Numbered from the stretch's first letter, positions 36,431 through 48,826 are shown. The stretch is DNA of 64,000 nt from Sinotaia quadrata (GCA_028829895.1 CM054182.1:89413046-89477045), one strand, 5' to 3'. Numbers and translations: made by a program. Notes: generated by a model from the letters alone, not told the origin.

Positions 36431-37055
36431 CTATAATAAATGCTGTAGTTCAAAGTACATATGATAGCCACTAACAAATAATACTACAACAAATGGTATA
36501 GTTTAAATTATATATGATATCTACTACTGTAATACTATAGCAAATGCCATACTTTAAAGTATATATGATAACTACTACTGTAATACTATAACAAATGCCA
36601 TACTTTAAAGTATATATGATATCTACTACTGTAATACTATAGCAAATGCCATACTTTAAAGTATATATGATAACTACTACTGTAATACTATAACAAATGC
36701 CATACTTTAAAGTATATATGATAACTACTACTGTAATACTATGACAAATGCTATTGTTTAAAATATTATTATAGCTTCTACTGTAAATACTATAACAAAT
36801 GCAATAATTTAAAGTATACATGTTAACTACTACTGTAAATCCTATGACAAATGCTATAGTTTAAAGTATATATGATAACTACTGCTGCAATACTAATACT
36901 GTAATATAGTGACAAGTACTATGATTGCTGCTACTGTAATACTATAACAAATATAGTCTAAAGTCTATAGGATAGCTAATACACTAATACTATAACAAAT
37001 GATATAGATTAAAATATGTATCATATCTACTACTGTAATACTATAACAAATAATG
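36431..37055. repeat. 51-bp minisatellite, about 12 units
   Basis: CAAATGCCATACTTTAAAGT and ACTACTACTGTAATACTAT recur at 51-bp steps (36541, 36592, 36643). Units to the right of 36770 are more diverged. 51 is a multiple of three, so the minus strand shows a 17-residue repeat (YGICYSITVVVII core) that I take as an artefact. Confidence 0.95.
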
Positions 37056-38056
37056 CTACATCTAGGAATCTGCCTTCTTAAGTGAGCACAGGCCATTGCG
37101 ACTCAATTTACAGACATTTGAACCCTTAACAATATAATTAAACTTGACGTGCGTATCCAAGGGAGACTGGTTCATTAGTCGCTATAGTCTTGCACAGGAC
37201 GTCTCCCTAGGCAGTGTTGACGACTGAGGACGGGCGACTGGCAACTAGATCTAGGATGAGTACAATGGTAGCCAATAAGATAGTACTACATCGAGTGGTG
37301 TGCTCTATCCGGGCATTTCAGTAATTCGTTACAATGTTTGAATTGCTTGCAGAGTGCTTTAAAGGTCACCTGACATACTATACTGGCTTAGATGCTTTAT
37401 ATTCGTTCATACATAACAATTTAAGTGTCATATCTAACACTAGTTTATTTTATAACTTTGACTAAGATCTTAGGTTGTATGAAAACTGTCTCATAAGTAA
37501 ATATGATTCACTAATCAGTAAAACAAACAAACATTTGGATATAGATTTATGTATACAAAGAGAGACAGTCATATAATGACATAAACAGTTGGATATAGAC
37601 ATGTATACAAAGAGAGAGTCATACAATGATCTAAGTGCACAGCATACACAGATCATGGCGCAAGCTATTAAATGTCGACAAATTAACTTGGCATAATAAT
37701 AGAACTTATTCTCGTGAAATAGAACCTAAACAGAAGGCAGCCATGGCTGTCCGAATAAAGAAACATTCATTCAATAGGAAGCTTCGCACTAGGGTAGTAT
37801 GTAAGAAAGTAAAAAGAAATGAACAAAATAATTTGCAACAAGCTAATAAGAAAAGTAACGCTGCCCTACATCTTAAAATTAATTACTCGAAACATTTACG
37901 TAGTAAAACATTTACATAGTAAAATAGTGAGGGTTTACTAAATGAGTAAAGTATTCCTTTTCACCTTTGTTGATGCAATTTCGAAGGAAAAAAGCTTATG
38001 GTCTGCAGGATAAGATTTAATGTCACCTTAGGCAATGGCAATGATCCACTCAAGTC

Positions 38057-38060
<4 letters not shown>
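37056..38060. other. Intergenic DNA, no gene recognised
   Basis: Contains a partial duplication at 37535-37630 (TTGGATATAGA...GTATACAAAGAGAGA, twice). The frame at 37635-37919 is lysine-rich, AT-driven composition and has no known motif. Confidence 0.4.

Positions 38061-38102
<42 letters not shown>
38061..38102. repeat. (GT)n microsatellite
   Basis: Pure GT run of about 20 units. Confidence 0.97.
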
Positions 38103-38103
<1 letters not shown>

Positions 38104-38329
38104 TGTGAATGAGTACATGTATTACGGGAATCTCCAGGAAGGAAATTATACGCATGCGCGGACTAGTGACTAACTAAGCCTCGTTTACCAAATATTAGCT
38201 CCAGGAATCTTCCAGAGGAGAAGAGCCCAACAGGCGACGTACATCCAAGGTATTACCAACAAAGATAATTAATCCTTTCCGTCACTCAGCAAACTCATGT
38301 AGTTTTGGAAGGCACTTAATTATATCATA
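38103..38329. other. Spacer
   Basis: Unique sequence, no supported feature. Confidence 0.4.
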
Positions 38330-38720
38330 ACTGCTTTCCCTTAAAAGACTTTTTACTAATTTTCTCTAAAATCAATGCTTTTCTCATTTCTCTTAAAACC
38401 ACTGCTTGATTTTTCATTAAAATTACTGTTAATCAGCTTTCACTTAAAACACTGTTTAAGTTTTTTTCCAAACCACTGCTTGTTTGCTTTGTCATGAAAC
38501 AAATGCTTGACGACTTTTCCTTATAATTACCCCTTTAATGCAGATTTTCCCTAAAACCACTGCTTGGGGACAGATGTTCCCTAAAACCACTGCTTGGGGA
38601 AAGATTTTCCCTTAAACCACTGTTAAGGGACATTTTCCCTAAAATCGTTGAGCTGGGGACAGATTTCTCCTACCACTGCTTGGAATCTTTCCTTTCATAG
38701 CACTGCTTGGCTGTTTTCCT
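38330..38720. repeat. Decayed roughly 30-40-bp tandem array
   Basis: CCCTAAAACCACTGCTTGGG and close variants recur; the clearest copies are at 38548-38650. Copies before 38530 are strongly diverged (AAAACCACTGCTTGATTTTT). Confidence 0.75.
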
Positions 38721-38894
38721 CTAATACCTCGAAATGAGAGATTTCCTCTTGACAGAAAAGCATAGTTTTGTCACTGGAATAAAGCTGTGCCAAAGACAAT
38801 TGAATGGCATGCACCATGTGATTCCAAATGACCCGAAAGCCAATGGAAAAGTGACATAAAATTTACTACGTCATCAGATAATTGCATTTTGCAA

Positions 38895-39060
38895 GACATC
38901 ATTAATATAAACCACTGCTCGACATCATTAATATAAGCCATTGCTTGACATCATTAATATAAACCACTGCTTGACATCATTAATATAAACAACTGCTTGA
39001 CATCATTAATATAACCACTGCTTGACATCATTAATATAAACCACTGCTCGACATCTACCC
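38895..39060. repeat. 26-bp minisatellite, about 6-7 units
   Basis: GACATCATTAATATAAACCA followed by CTGCTT, repeated with single-base changes. It shares ACCACTGCTTG with the array at 38330-38720, so the two may have a common origin. Confidence 0.95.
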
Positions 39061-39479
39061 CCACTAAAAAAAATAAGAAAAACACTTACACACTGTAATC
39101 TAAATCCACTGTTTAAACCGGAAGGGTCTCTTGGGTAAGATATCGACATTGGGGCTAGAACTTCAAGAGACTATTGAAAATGATGCCATTGGATATTTTG
39201 GTCTAGCTGTCATTTTTCTTTAAACATTCGCATTTCCTCTAAAAAAGATACGGAACAAATGACTAGATGTGTGGTATGCTGGTTAGAGATGGGTTTGAAC
39301 CAAGAATCACAGTGATCTCTTCATCATTCTACAAAAAATTACCATGCTTTCATACATTAACTCTCTTCTGGAGAACTCTTTGTTTCCACTGATTACCTGC
39401 TGTCAAAAGAGCACTGTTGGGTGTATATTACTTCCGCTCTAGACAATATCAGTTTTTGACACACGTTACAGCCATTTCG
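39061..39479. other. Spacer, no gene recognised
   Basis: Unique AT-rich sequence. Confidence 0.4.
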
Positions 39480-39965
39480 TCAGAATATCTGTCTGGCACA
39501 CACACTTACGTTCGACACTACACATTGACGTATGTTAGATCCATTCAACAGAATACATGTACCTAATTCACACTTATTACTTCCATTCGGCAGAGCTCTA
39601 TTTGACATGCATTACTTTCGTTCGACAGAACACTATTTGACATACATGACTCCATTCGACAGAACTATTTTTGATATGCATTATTTTCGATCGACCAGAA
39701 TATCCATGACTTCTACTCGACAGAACACTATTTGACACACATGACTTCCATTCGACAGAACACTATTAGACATCCATGACTTCCACTCGACAGAACACTA
39801 TTTGACACACGTGACTTCCACTCTACAGAACACTATTAACCATACATTACTTCTCTTCTGTGTGACATGCGTTGCTTCCGTTCAGCAGAACACTAACACA
39901 CATATTATATCTCTTCACTGATGTTCGTTATTTCTAGACATCTTCTCACTGTTTGACATACGCTA
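39480..39965. repeat. Degenerate 34-35-bp tandem array
   Basis: Units share TTCGACAGAACACTATTTGA and CA(T/C)ACATGACTTCCA. The middle (39600-39830) is best conserved and the flanks fade into TTCAGCAGAA(T/C) variants to about 40030. Confidence 0.85.
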
Positions 39966-40819
39966 TTCCTTTTCAGCAGAATTCTGACATTAATAACTTC
40001 CGTGCAATAGAGCAATTATTGAACGTGACACTGTCTGCAGTCGACACACATATTATCTCACTGTGTCAAACTCAATTTTTAGCAAAGTTTATCGACAACC
40101 CGAAAGCACGCCAACATTCGTTTAGATCTCCTTGGGTTGTCTCCCCTTGGCACTAAATAATTCAGGACGGTCGGAGAGTGTCCTCATATCGACTGACCCA
40201 CAGCGAATTAAGTACATTACTAATTAATATAAATCGCAAATTCCATTACTGCGGCAGCAATTTATTTGAGGTATGAGAAGGACTTTACGAGCAATCCCAC
40301 AGGGACTTCAGAGCTGACCTTGACTTTGGCATGTGTTCAGGCACGTGGTAGCGCGTGCCGGGAGCAAGAAGGTCGAGCGAGAATGCTATTGATGAGATAG
40401 GCGATGGCACTGTCGTTCTTTTCCGATGGCTGTCTATTTCCAGATTTTTGCTATGTGTCGGGAGATAAAATTCCTCGTCAGAGCTCACATAAATGTTTGC
40501 CACAAGATTATGAGTCACGATAACGATATAACATGAGTCACGACAATTTTAACTGTTGCTGAAGTATACAGAGAGTTTGTCCTGTCATGACTAGCGTCCT
40601 TGGTGACACGTTCATTCGAAATATGAGTTTATTTTATTTTTAATTTTGCTTGCTTGCTCTTAATTTGATTTTTTAAAAAATGGCCGTGGTTCCTGCTTGT
40701 GGAGCTCATACGTCATCAGTTAACAGGATTGTGACACTTTAAGAAAATATTTAATCTAAAAACTGTCTATATGCTTACTATATTGTGTGGTGGAAGTTCT
40801 GTATTCGTTCGCCTTGCAA
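39966..40819. other. Unique DNA, no gene recognised
   Basis: Minus-strand frame 40285-40518 is evenly composed but unrecognised. No RNA gene seen. Confidence 0.35.
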
Positions 40820-40907
40820 ACTCACTCACTCACTCACTCACTCACTCACTCACTCACTCACTCACTCACTCACTCACTCACTCACTCACTCACTCACTCA
40901 CTCACTC
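40820..40907. repeat. (CTCA)n microsatellite
   Basis: About 22 perfect CTCA/ACTC units. The same motif on the same strand forms a second array at 60303-60361. Confidence 0.98.
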
Positions 40908-41914
40908 TATTCCCGGGATCCATGATATCCATTGAAGGACTTGTCATTATTCAATTTTCCTAAAGTTTTTTTTTTTTAAATTGGGTTGGAATTTGCGAAC
41001 AAGAAGCAATTATTTTTCTATCATTCTTTGTGTTTTAAATGTATTCGTTCATTTTATTTGTGTTTTAATGCATTTATTCACTTGTAGTTTTATGTATTTA
41101 TTTACTTGTTTTTAAAATGTATTATATACTTATGGTTTATTGTATTTATTTATTTTATTGTATTTATTTACTTGTTTATTTATTTGCTGATGGTGTGTTG
41201 TATTGATCACTTTTTAACATTTTATTTCTATACTTGTCGTTCTGTATTATTGTGTTGATGTATGCATCTTTGTATTTATAAATTTATCTATATAGTTTTA
41301 TTATCAATTTGTTTATTTCAGGATATGTAATATAATGTATAATATATACCGTAGATGTGCATGACTGACGCATTCCGAATCCAGAGGTCAAGGTTACATA
41401 ATCATATAATATTTTGCTAGAGCTATCTCTCTCTCTCTCTTTTGTTGTTGCCAAACTCACAACCTCTTCTTTACCCCTACCATTTCCCACCCCACCTCTC
41501 CATCTCTCCCTAAGGGGACCTGATCCTAGATTTATTTCTGCGATTGAGCGGATGGCTCCCAGTGATTGCCTATTTTTTTTTGAATTTTTTTTACTTCTCT
41601 CCGACCTATTTCCATCTCTGTTGATGGCAGTGTCGGGACCAATGCCTTCCATTAAGGCTGTGTCTGAAAATCTTTAAGACCGTCAGCTTCAAGGCGGTTG
41701 AATGTTTATCAAAAGCTGCAATCGATAGATGTTGACTGTTTAGTGATGGAAGGAAAAAGGGGAGGAACAAGAGAGAGGGAGTGGGTGGGTAGGTTGGGGT
41801 AGATATACCAAGGTGAAGGGCAAATGACGAGTAAATAACAATGCACTTGGAGAGAAAAAATACAAAACACCACAATAATACAGCACAAGAATTTAGAAAA
41901 GAATCTACACCACC
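40908..41914. other. AT-rich, low-complexity DNA
   Basis: TTTATT/TGTATT-rich stretch (41040-41340), a short (CT)n near 41427-41440 and T-runs at 40970 and 41573. The antisense frames at 41284-41677 follow this biased composition. Confidence 0.4.
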
Positions 41915-42235
41915 GGCATTGTTAATGTGTCTGAGACCACCAGCATTGTCTTGGACCACCGGCATTGGCATTGTTAATGTGTCTTGGACCACCGGCACTA
42001 TTAATGTGTCTGGGACCACCGGCATTGGCATTGTTAATGTCTGGGACTACGGGTATTGTTAATGTATCTAGGACCACCGGCATTGTTAATTTCTGGGACT
42101 ACCGGTATTGTTAATGTGTCTGGGACCAATGCAATCGGTGATGCGTTTAGGACCATCCGGCATTGCTAATGTGTCGGGGACTACCGGTACTGCTATTGTG
42201 TCTGGAAACACTGAACATTATTGTGTCCGAGGGAC
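41915..42235. repeat. Degenerate 27-bp minisatellite
   Basis: GTGTCTGGGACCACCGGCAT plus TGTTAAT repeated with many indels and substitutions, including shortened units. Later copies contain GGGACTACCGGTA. Confidence 0.88.
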
Positions 42236-42439
42236 AAAACTGTCGGACACTGGAGAATGTGCTTGCCTTGACACAATTGGCACATGGACTTGGGTCATGC
42301 ACTTTGACACAGATGTCACTTCTATCAACGCTCACAGCGCGCACTGGCTGACTCGGAAACCCCCCCCCCAAGAAATAAAGCAAAATATCGATTATTAACT
42401 AACAAACAAAACAAAATATTGATCAGTAACTAACAAAAC
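42236..42439. other. Spacer
   Basis: Contains a C-run at 42361-42369. No supported feature. Confidence 0.4.
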
Positions 42440-42965
42440 TTTATGTACAGGTTTGGACACAATTAGTAGCGCAACCATGCACTGAGGTATTAAGTAGTAC
42501 CACATTGGACAAGATCTTTAGGTGAAGACAAAAGAAGTTTTAGTAGTAAAACCATGCACTGAGGTATTAAGTAGTATCACATTGGACAAGATCTTTAGGT
42601 GAAGACAAAAGAAATTTTAGTAGTAAAACCATGCACGGACTCTCTCAAAATACAAATGGATTTTGAAGAAAAACGCCCAAACATTGCCGCATTAAGTAGT
42701 ATCAAACTAGACGAGGTCATTAGATGTAGGCAAAAGAAAAAAACACCCAAACATTGCCGCATTAAGTAGTATCAAAATGGACGAGGTCATTGGATGTAGG
42801 CAAAAGAAAAAAAACACCCAAACATTGCCGCATTAAGTAGTATCAAAATGGACGAGGTCATTGGATGTAGGCAAAAGAAGAAAAACACCCAAACATTGCC
42901 GCATTAAGTAGTATCAAAATGGACGAGGTCATTGGATGTAGGCAAAAGAAGCTTTAGTTGTGAGA
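42440..42965. repeat. 70/71-bp tandem array with an older 76-bp-like variant
   Basis: The first two units carry ACCATGCACTGAGGTATTAA and ACATTGGACAAGATCTTTAG. From about 42670 the units carry CCCAAACATTGCCGCATTAA and GGACGAGGTCATTGGATGTA, stepping 70 or 71 bp (42723, 42793, 42864) with a variable A-run. A shared GTAGTATCA(C/A)A core and GGCAAAAGAA end show they are one family. Faded relatives continue to about 43120. Confidence 0.9.
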
Positions 42966-43824
42966 CTATGTAATAACTATCTCAGTGGATCTTGAGAGGA
43001 AAAATAACAACACTAAACAAAAGTATGGTTGTAATCACCAGTGATTCGCTTTGTACAATACATATATATTTAATCTGGCTAAAGACACTTTAGTAGCAAA
43101 ACAACGCAATGACTATGTGAGACGTAATATTTTCTGAAGAAAAAACGAAACAAAAACCCAGATATTGACATAAATCATTAATGCATCATTTGGACAAGAT
43201 ATTTACACATAGACGTAAAATACATGTCAATAGTAAGATATAATGAAGATTAAAGAAAAAGGACAAACCTAAGAACTGATAACAATAAACATAATGAAGC
43301 AATGTCGATATATTTAGACAAAGGCAAAATGCACATTTAAGAGATCTTGATATAATAAATGAGACAATGTGCAGAATTTCGTTAGACAAAGGCAAAATGC
43401 ACACATTGAAGAGATCTTGAAAGAGAGGAGTGTTGAAAAAAATAAAGACAATAAAACAAAGCAACGAACAACATATTTTTTTAAAAATCAGACCATTGCC
43501 AGTGACTCAACAGACAAATAGAGTTACATGTTAGAGCGGAGTGAGAAAATATATATACGCTGCAGCAGTAAAGCCATCCTGCCTTAGAGAGAATGATCCT
43601 GGAAAAAATAAACAGAGCAATTTTGAGGAAACAATTCGGTCAAGCTTAGGGGGAACCATGATGAGATAAAGATAAAATAAATATGCATCATGGCATCCAA
43701 ACCATGTCGTGCAGGTCTTTATAGGACTTTCATGACAACAATGAAAACATGACAACAGTGACGCATTTTATACGCAGTAGTTGTATAATTGATGCTACTG
43801 CTACTACAGCTTCTTTTTCTTCTT
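42966..43824. other. AT-rich DNA with faded repeat traces
   Basis: Recurring words GACAAAGGCAAAATGCACA and AAGAGATCTTGA at 43310-43430 suggest another short duplication. No gene recognised. Confidence 0.4.
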
Positions 43825-43852
43825 CTACTACTACTACTACTACTACTACTAC
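43825..43852. repeat. (TAC)n microsatellite
   Basis: About 9 TAC/CTA units after a TTCTTCTTCT stretch. Confidence 0.95.
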
Positions 43853-43874
43853 CCTTTGTAGTGCTCTTAGTGCT

Positions 43875-43976
43875 TGAAACATCAACAAAACAGTCAACAT
43901 ACAAGCGGTTGAAAGAGGCAGGTTTGAAACATCAACAAAACAGTCAACATACAAGCAGTTGAAAGAGGCAGGTTTG
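43875..43976. repeat. 50-bp tandem duplication inside the LINE fragment
   Basis: TTGAAACATCAACAAAACAG and TCAACATACAAGC(G/A)GTTGAA occur twice, 50 bp apart, followed each time by AGAGGCAGGTTTGAAA. Confidence 0.93.
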
Positions 43977-44260
43977 AAAGCAGAAATAGAAGCGCTCATA
44001 ACTATTGTCAAGAGAAGCACTAAACAAGAAATTTTACAAAACAAAATTCATAAAAATCTCAAATGATTCCAAATGGAGACTCTGCAAAAGATGATTATAA
44101 AACAGAACATATATCATCTGGATGTCAGTTTCTGGCTGGAACAGAATACACCAAAAGACGAAACGAAGTGGCAAAAATCATAAATAGAAACCTATGGAAG
44201 AAACGCTCATCAAAAGTGCCCACATTTTCCGTAAAACATTGGATCCCCCAGAATCTGTGT
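43940..44260 (+). pseudogene. Frameshifted C-terminal fragment of a restriction-endonuclease-type LINE
   Basis: Three successive + frames together read like the knuckle region near the C-terminus of LINE polyproteins of the R2/R4/Dong type. First comes QLKEAGLKAEIEALI (frame of 43956), then WRLCK (frame of 44062), then TEHISSGCQFLAGTEY and RRNEVAKIINRNLW (frame of 44063). The remembered family pattern is C-x2-C, ET-x2-HI, x3-C-x2-LA, then Y-x2-RHN-x-V. The first Cys reads as Trp here, and RHN reads as RRN. A TGA at 44064 and two frameshifts show it is dead. The restriction-like endonuclease domain expected next is not visible. A (TAA)n stretch and a (TATC)n microsatellite lie there instead. 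Family assignment is from memory of the pattern and needs a search. Confidence 0.6.
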
Positions 44261-44304
44261 AAGATTTGTTTATTATCCGATAGTCAACATAGTCACGAAG
44301 AAAG

Positions 44305-44335
44305 GATAATAATAATAAAATAATAATAATAATGA
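44305..44335. repeat. (TAA)n microsatellite
   Basis: AATAATAATAAAATAATAATAATAATG-type trinucleotides directly after the LINE fragment. Confidence 0.9.
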
Positions 44336-44643
<308 letters not shown>

Positions 44644-45705
44644 AACTAAAATGTCATGCAACGAAACTGTACAAAAATGAATTATTATAGATCACGAGTG
44701 GATTAGTCACAATAGCAATACCAAATTTTAAATACTTAAAATGTATGTTAATAATAGTCCTTGATAAAGAAATTATTAGATTGTAAGGTTCAGTCAATTT
44801 ATTGATAGAATCTACAAACATAAATTTAATAGAATGTATACATTTTAATGAGGTTAACACATAAAATTGTCGTGATGAATATTGAATACTACCCCTTGGC
44901 AGACAGAATAACAAATAGAACGGATTGAATAGAATAGGGTCTTCAAGATGGCGATACTTTTTGCTTACGTTAATAGAATTTCTAGTTCCGCGGAAACACA
45001 AACAAACTTACAATACATATGCATGCACGCAGACAAAAAAAACCCCAAAATCCTTTATGAAAAAATTCTGCATGAATGTTTCTCTTGGTTCATAATTCCT
45101 TCCTAACAATCACCCTGTTCATTCGCATTTCTGGAGAAAACAACACAGTTCCTCAGATGTTTATCTGGCGATTGTACAACGATGTGCCACACACAGACTA
45201 AAACACGAGACGAACAAAGAAGGCATATTTGTAACTTCTGCACTTCACATAAGCAGGATACCACCACTTCTCTTACTGAATGCTAGCTGACCCCCTCCTC
45301 CCTATAAATAAAGGATAAATTATAGATAAAATTCCAAGTGGATTCGACGCAGGAAAAAAACACGGATACAGCTCCAAGTGGCCCAAGGAAAAAAATATAG
45401 AATACCAGGACAAAGTTCCACAAGGTCTTGGTACAAACGAAACCCAGACCAGGGTTCCAGGAGATGGAAGAAACAAACACTTCTTTCAGGTTTTCTCAAA
45501 TAACTTTCTCCTCAGACAACGAAGAGATTTTTTTAAGTGACGACTCGGGGAGGGATATTTAGAGGTTTGCCAAAACTTAAAAGTCGTCAGGCAAATTAAA
45601 CAGTGTCACAATTTAAAAAAGCAAACAAGCATTCGACTTTTTATTATGATCTTCAGAAAAAAGAGAATGCCCCGACAATCTTCCCATTGTGACAGCTTAC
45701 GTTTA
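44644..45705. other. Intergenic DNA, no gene recognised
   Basis: Unique, AT-rich sequence. The minus-strand frames at 44654-45001 and 45273-45480 match nothing I know. Confidence 0.4.
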
Positions 45706-45862
45706 CTAATTAGTAGTGATTTTAAACTGGGACAAATCGTTTAGTCACCCTTCTCGTCACTAATTAGTAGTGATTTTAAACTGGGACAAATCGTTTAGTT
45801 ACCCTTCTCGTCACTAGTTAGTAGTGATTTTAAACTGGGACAAATCGTTTAGTCACCCTTCT
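45706..45862. repeat. 54-bp tandem repeat, 3 units
   Basis: TAGTAGTGATTTTAAACTGG starts at 45711, 45765 and 45819. Units also share GACAAATCGTTTAGTCACCC and differ by single bases. Confidence 0.95.
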
Positions 45863-46062
45863 CCGTCACTCGTTCTCTTTCGCTCGTTTCCATTCTTTTA
45901 GGCTTCCACGCGTTCGCATGATCAGTCCGCACCAAGTGGGAATATTTACTCTTCCTTTGGAAGTTCGACTTTGGGGGTGGACGGGTGCTTAAGCTGGTGG
46001 CTCTGGACCATTTAACTGGTTTATGGTTCTAACGGGATTTGACGAGCCGTGCTTACCAGTCC
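45863..46062. other. Spacer
   Basis: No supported feature. Confidence 0.4.
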
Positions 46063-46258
46063 ACGCTGTTTGAATGACAAGACCGTTTGTACTGTGATAA
46101 TTCGTGGTCTGCTTTGAATGACAAGACCGTTTGTACTGTGATAATATATCGTGGTCTGCTTTGAATGACAAGACCGTTTGTACTTTGATAATATATCGTG
46201 GTCTGTTTGAATGATGAGACCGTTTGTACTATGATAATATACCGTGGTCTGCTTTGCT
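46063..46258. repeat. 44-47-bp tandem repeat, 4 units
   Basis: TTTGAATGACAAGACCGTTT followed by GTACTGTGATAATATATCGTGGTCTG-like sequence (three units with ATAT, the first without). Differences include GATGAGACC in the last unit. Confidence 0.93.
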
Positions 46259-46599
46259 GCTAGTTAGAGTGTTAATCTGACCTTCGAATATTTTGCAGAA
46301 TAGAAGAAAATGCACTTGAACTTTCTACCTAACCCCAGAGAGAGAGAGAGTATAGTTACAAAGTACAGTGAAATTACACCCAGAATTTGAAATGACCGAG
46401 TGCATTTATCTGGAAGTACCACCGACACTCGTTGTCTGTGGCACAGATAAGGCTGTAGTAAGTCGTACGGAAACAATAAGCATGTCTATTTCATTGTCAC
46501 TTGCTTGTAATTCATTACTCATCATACAGAGACGAGCACGAGGAACTCACTATCTTATCATTTTGGAAGGCTGAAGTTTAATTCGTTTTGGAAACTTGT
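46259..46599. other. Spacer
   Basis: No supported feature apart from a short GAGAGAGAGAG run at 46337. Confidence 0.4.
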
Positions 46600-46985
46600 A
46601 TATCTGAGTATTACTACAACTGTTACTGCAACAACTACTTCTACTATTACTACTGCTGCTTTTGTTACCATTTCTGCTTTTATAACTTGCATGAATATTT
46701 AATTCTACTACGATTGCAACCACGTCTACTGCAACCACAACTACTGCTAAATTCTATATTACTACTCCCACTTTTACTCTTACTTCTGCTCGTATAACTT
46801 CTATGATTACTTCTACTACTACTGTAACTACGGCAACTGCTAAGTACTATGCCTCCTTCTACTACTACTGTTTTTTCTATTCTTATTATCACTACAGCTG
46901 CTACTACTACTGTTGTATTTACTCATGCGATAGCTACTATTATTATTACTGCTACTTCTACCAATATTACTATTACTTCTCTTAT
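46600..46985. repeat. CTA/CTG-rich imperfect trinucleotide tract
   Basis: Loosely periodic TACTACTACTGC-type sequence with many interruptions, merging into the 45-bp array on its right. Tyrosine/cysteine- or serine-rich frames are artefacts. Confidence 0.85.
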
Positions 46986-47515
46986 AGCTACTAGTGCTAT
47001 AGCAACTATTGGTTCTATTTCTACTGCTGCTTCTACCAATATTACTATTACTTCTCTTATAGCTACTAGTGCTATAGCAACTATTGGTTCTATTTCTACT
47101 GCTACAGCTGCTAGTGCTATAGCAACTATTGGTTCTATTTCTACTGCTACAGCTGCTAGTGCTATAGCAACTATTGGTTCTATTTCTACTGCTACAGCTA
47201 CTAGTGCTATAGCAACTGTTGGTTCTATTTCTACTGCTACAGCTGCTAGTGCTATAGCAACTATTGGTTCTACTGCTACAGCTACTAGTGCTATAGCAAC
47301 TATTGGTTCTATTTCTACTGCTACAGCTACTACTGGCTATAGTTATACTATTGGTACCATTATTAGAGTTACAGCTTCTACTGCTATAGCTACTATTGGT
47401 ATCATTTCTACTGCTACAGCTACTACTGGCTATAGCTACTATTTTACCATTATTAGAGTTACAGCTTCTACTGCTACAGCTGCTATTATTACCATTGCTA
47501 ATATTACTAAAGATG
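46986..47515. repeat. 45-bp minisatellite, about 8-10 units
   Basis: AGTGCTATAGCAACTATTGG and TTCTATTTCTACTGCTACAGCTGCT alternate. A longer form adds ACCAATATTACTATTACTTC. The + frame stays open from 46849 to 47532 as a 15-residue Ala/Thr/Ser/Ile repeat (SAIATIGSISTATAA). No start context, signal peptide or splice signal supports a gene. Confidence 0.93.
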
Positions 47516-47610
47516 ATGACAGCGACTGTTGATGGTGCAGATGAAGATGATTGCTGACAAATGACGAATTGTGACTGCTATTTGCAGGAGGCTCTGTTAA
47601 CGACAGCTTA

Positions 47611-47706
47611 GTAACGTACTGAGTCATCAACGCTCCTTGTCTTTAGACGCAAGCAGAATAACGTACTGAGTCATCAACGCTCCTTGTCTTTAGACGCAAG
47701 CAGAAT
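47611..47706. repeat. 47-bp tandem duplication
   Basis: TAACGTACTGAGTCATCAAC through TTTAGACGCAAGCAGAA occurs twice back to back with no visible difference. Confidence 0.95.
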
Positions 47707-48217
47707 AACGTTGTGCTCAGAATATGATACTGTACGTGGCGGATGCTTTAAAAAAAATCAAGCACAGTTTCTTCTCCCCAAAGCCATCACCCCCTTCTCA
47801 TCCCGACCAAGCTGATTTGAGATGGTTCTTGCGTGACGTCACTGATTTGTCGTGATTTAGTGTCAAAGAAAGGCTGCTATCTCTCTTTATTCGAGGTCAA
47901 AATGTGTTTGCGTCGCGGTTGAAAACGGTGACGTATTTCTAGATCCTGCCTGTAGGATATGCAAATAATGAGATCCCTCGAATTTTGGTTCTGACAGAGA
48001 AAATATTTATGTCATAACTGAATAACCTCCCCTTCTCTTCACATAAAGAGATAACAGACAATAATTTCTATCTGTGGCCGTTCATAAAATGGAATTGTTT
48101 CCTGTATATTTTTGAAAGCTAGACAGAAAAGTATATAAAGCACATAATAGAATGCAAAAGATGACGTCATTTAAAAATGTAAGCGAGAGAAATAGCTAAC
48201 GGAGTAATAATACGAGG
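47707..48217. other. Unique DNA, no gene recognised
   Basis: Holds two TGACGTCA palindromes (47834-47841, 48162-48169) only about 330 bp apart. No coding segment. Confidence 0.4.
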
Positions 48218-48826
48218 ATAGAGAGTGTCCATGGAAACATTATTTATAACAATACAATGATTGTAAATTTGCATAGAGACTGTCCATGGAAACATTATTT
48301 ATAACAATACAATGATTGTAAATTTGCATAGAGACTGTCCATGAAAACATTATTTATAACAATACAATGATTGTAAATTTGCATAGAGACTGTCCATGGA
48401 AACATTATTTATAACAATACAATGATTGTAAATTTGCATAGAGACTGTCCATGAAAACATTATTTATAACAATACAATGATTGTAAATTTGCATAGAGAC
48501 TGTCCATGAAAACATTATTTATAACAATACAATGATTGTAAATTTGCATAGAGACTGTCCATGAAAACATTATTTATAACAATACAATGATTGTAAATTT
48601 GCATAGAGACTGTCCATGAAAACATTATTTATAACAATACAATGATTGTAAATTTGCATAGAGACTGTCCATGAAAACATTATTTATAACAATACAATGA
48701 TTGTAAATTTGCATAGAGACTGTCCATGAAAACATTATTTATAACAAAACAATGATTGTAAATTTGCATAGAGACTGTCCATGAAAACATTATCTATAAC
48801 AATACAATGATTGTAAATTTGCATAG
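48218..48826. repeat. 55-bp minisatellite, 11 units
   Basis: The unit joins GAGACTGTCCATGAAAACAT, TATTTATAACAATACAATGA and TTGTAAATTTGCATA. The only variation seen is GGAAAC for GAAAAC in three units, AACAAAAC for AACAATAC once and TATCTAT once. Each unit carries the palindrome ACAATGATTGT minus nothing but its surroundings (CAATGATTG core). Confidence 0.98.

Noticed and set aside
36471..36821. 116-codon minus-strand frame with 17-residue repeats
   Set aside because: Translation of the 51-bp minisatellite.
46849..47532. 227-codon Ala/Thr/Ser/Ile repeat frame
   Set aside because: Produced by a 45-bp minisatellite whose period is a multiple of three; no start context, signal peptide or splice evidence.
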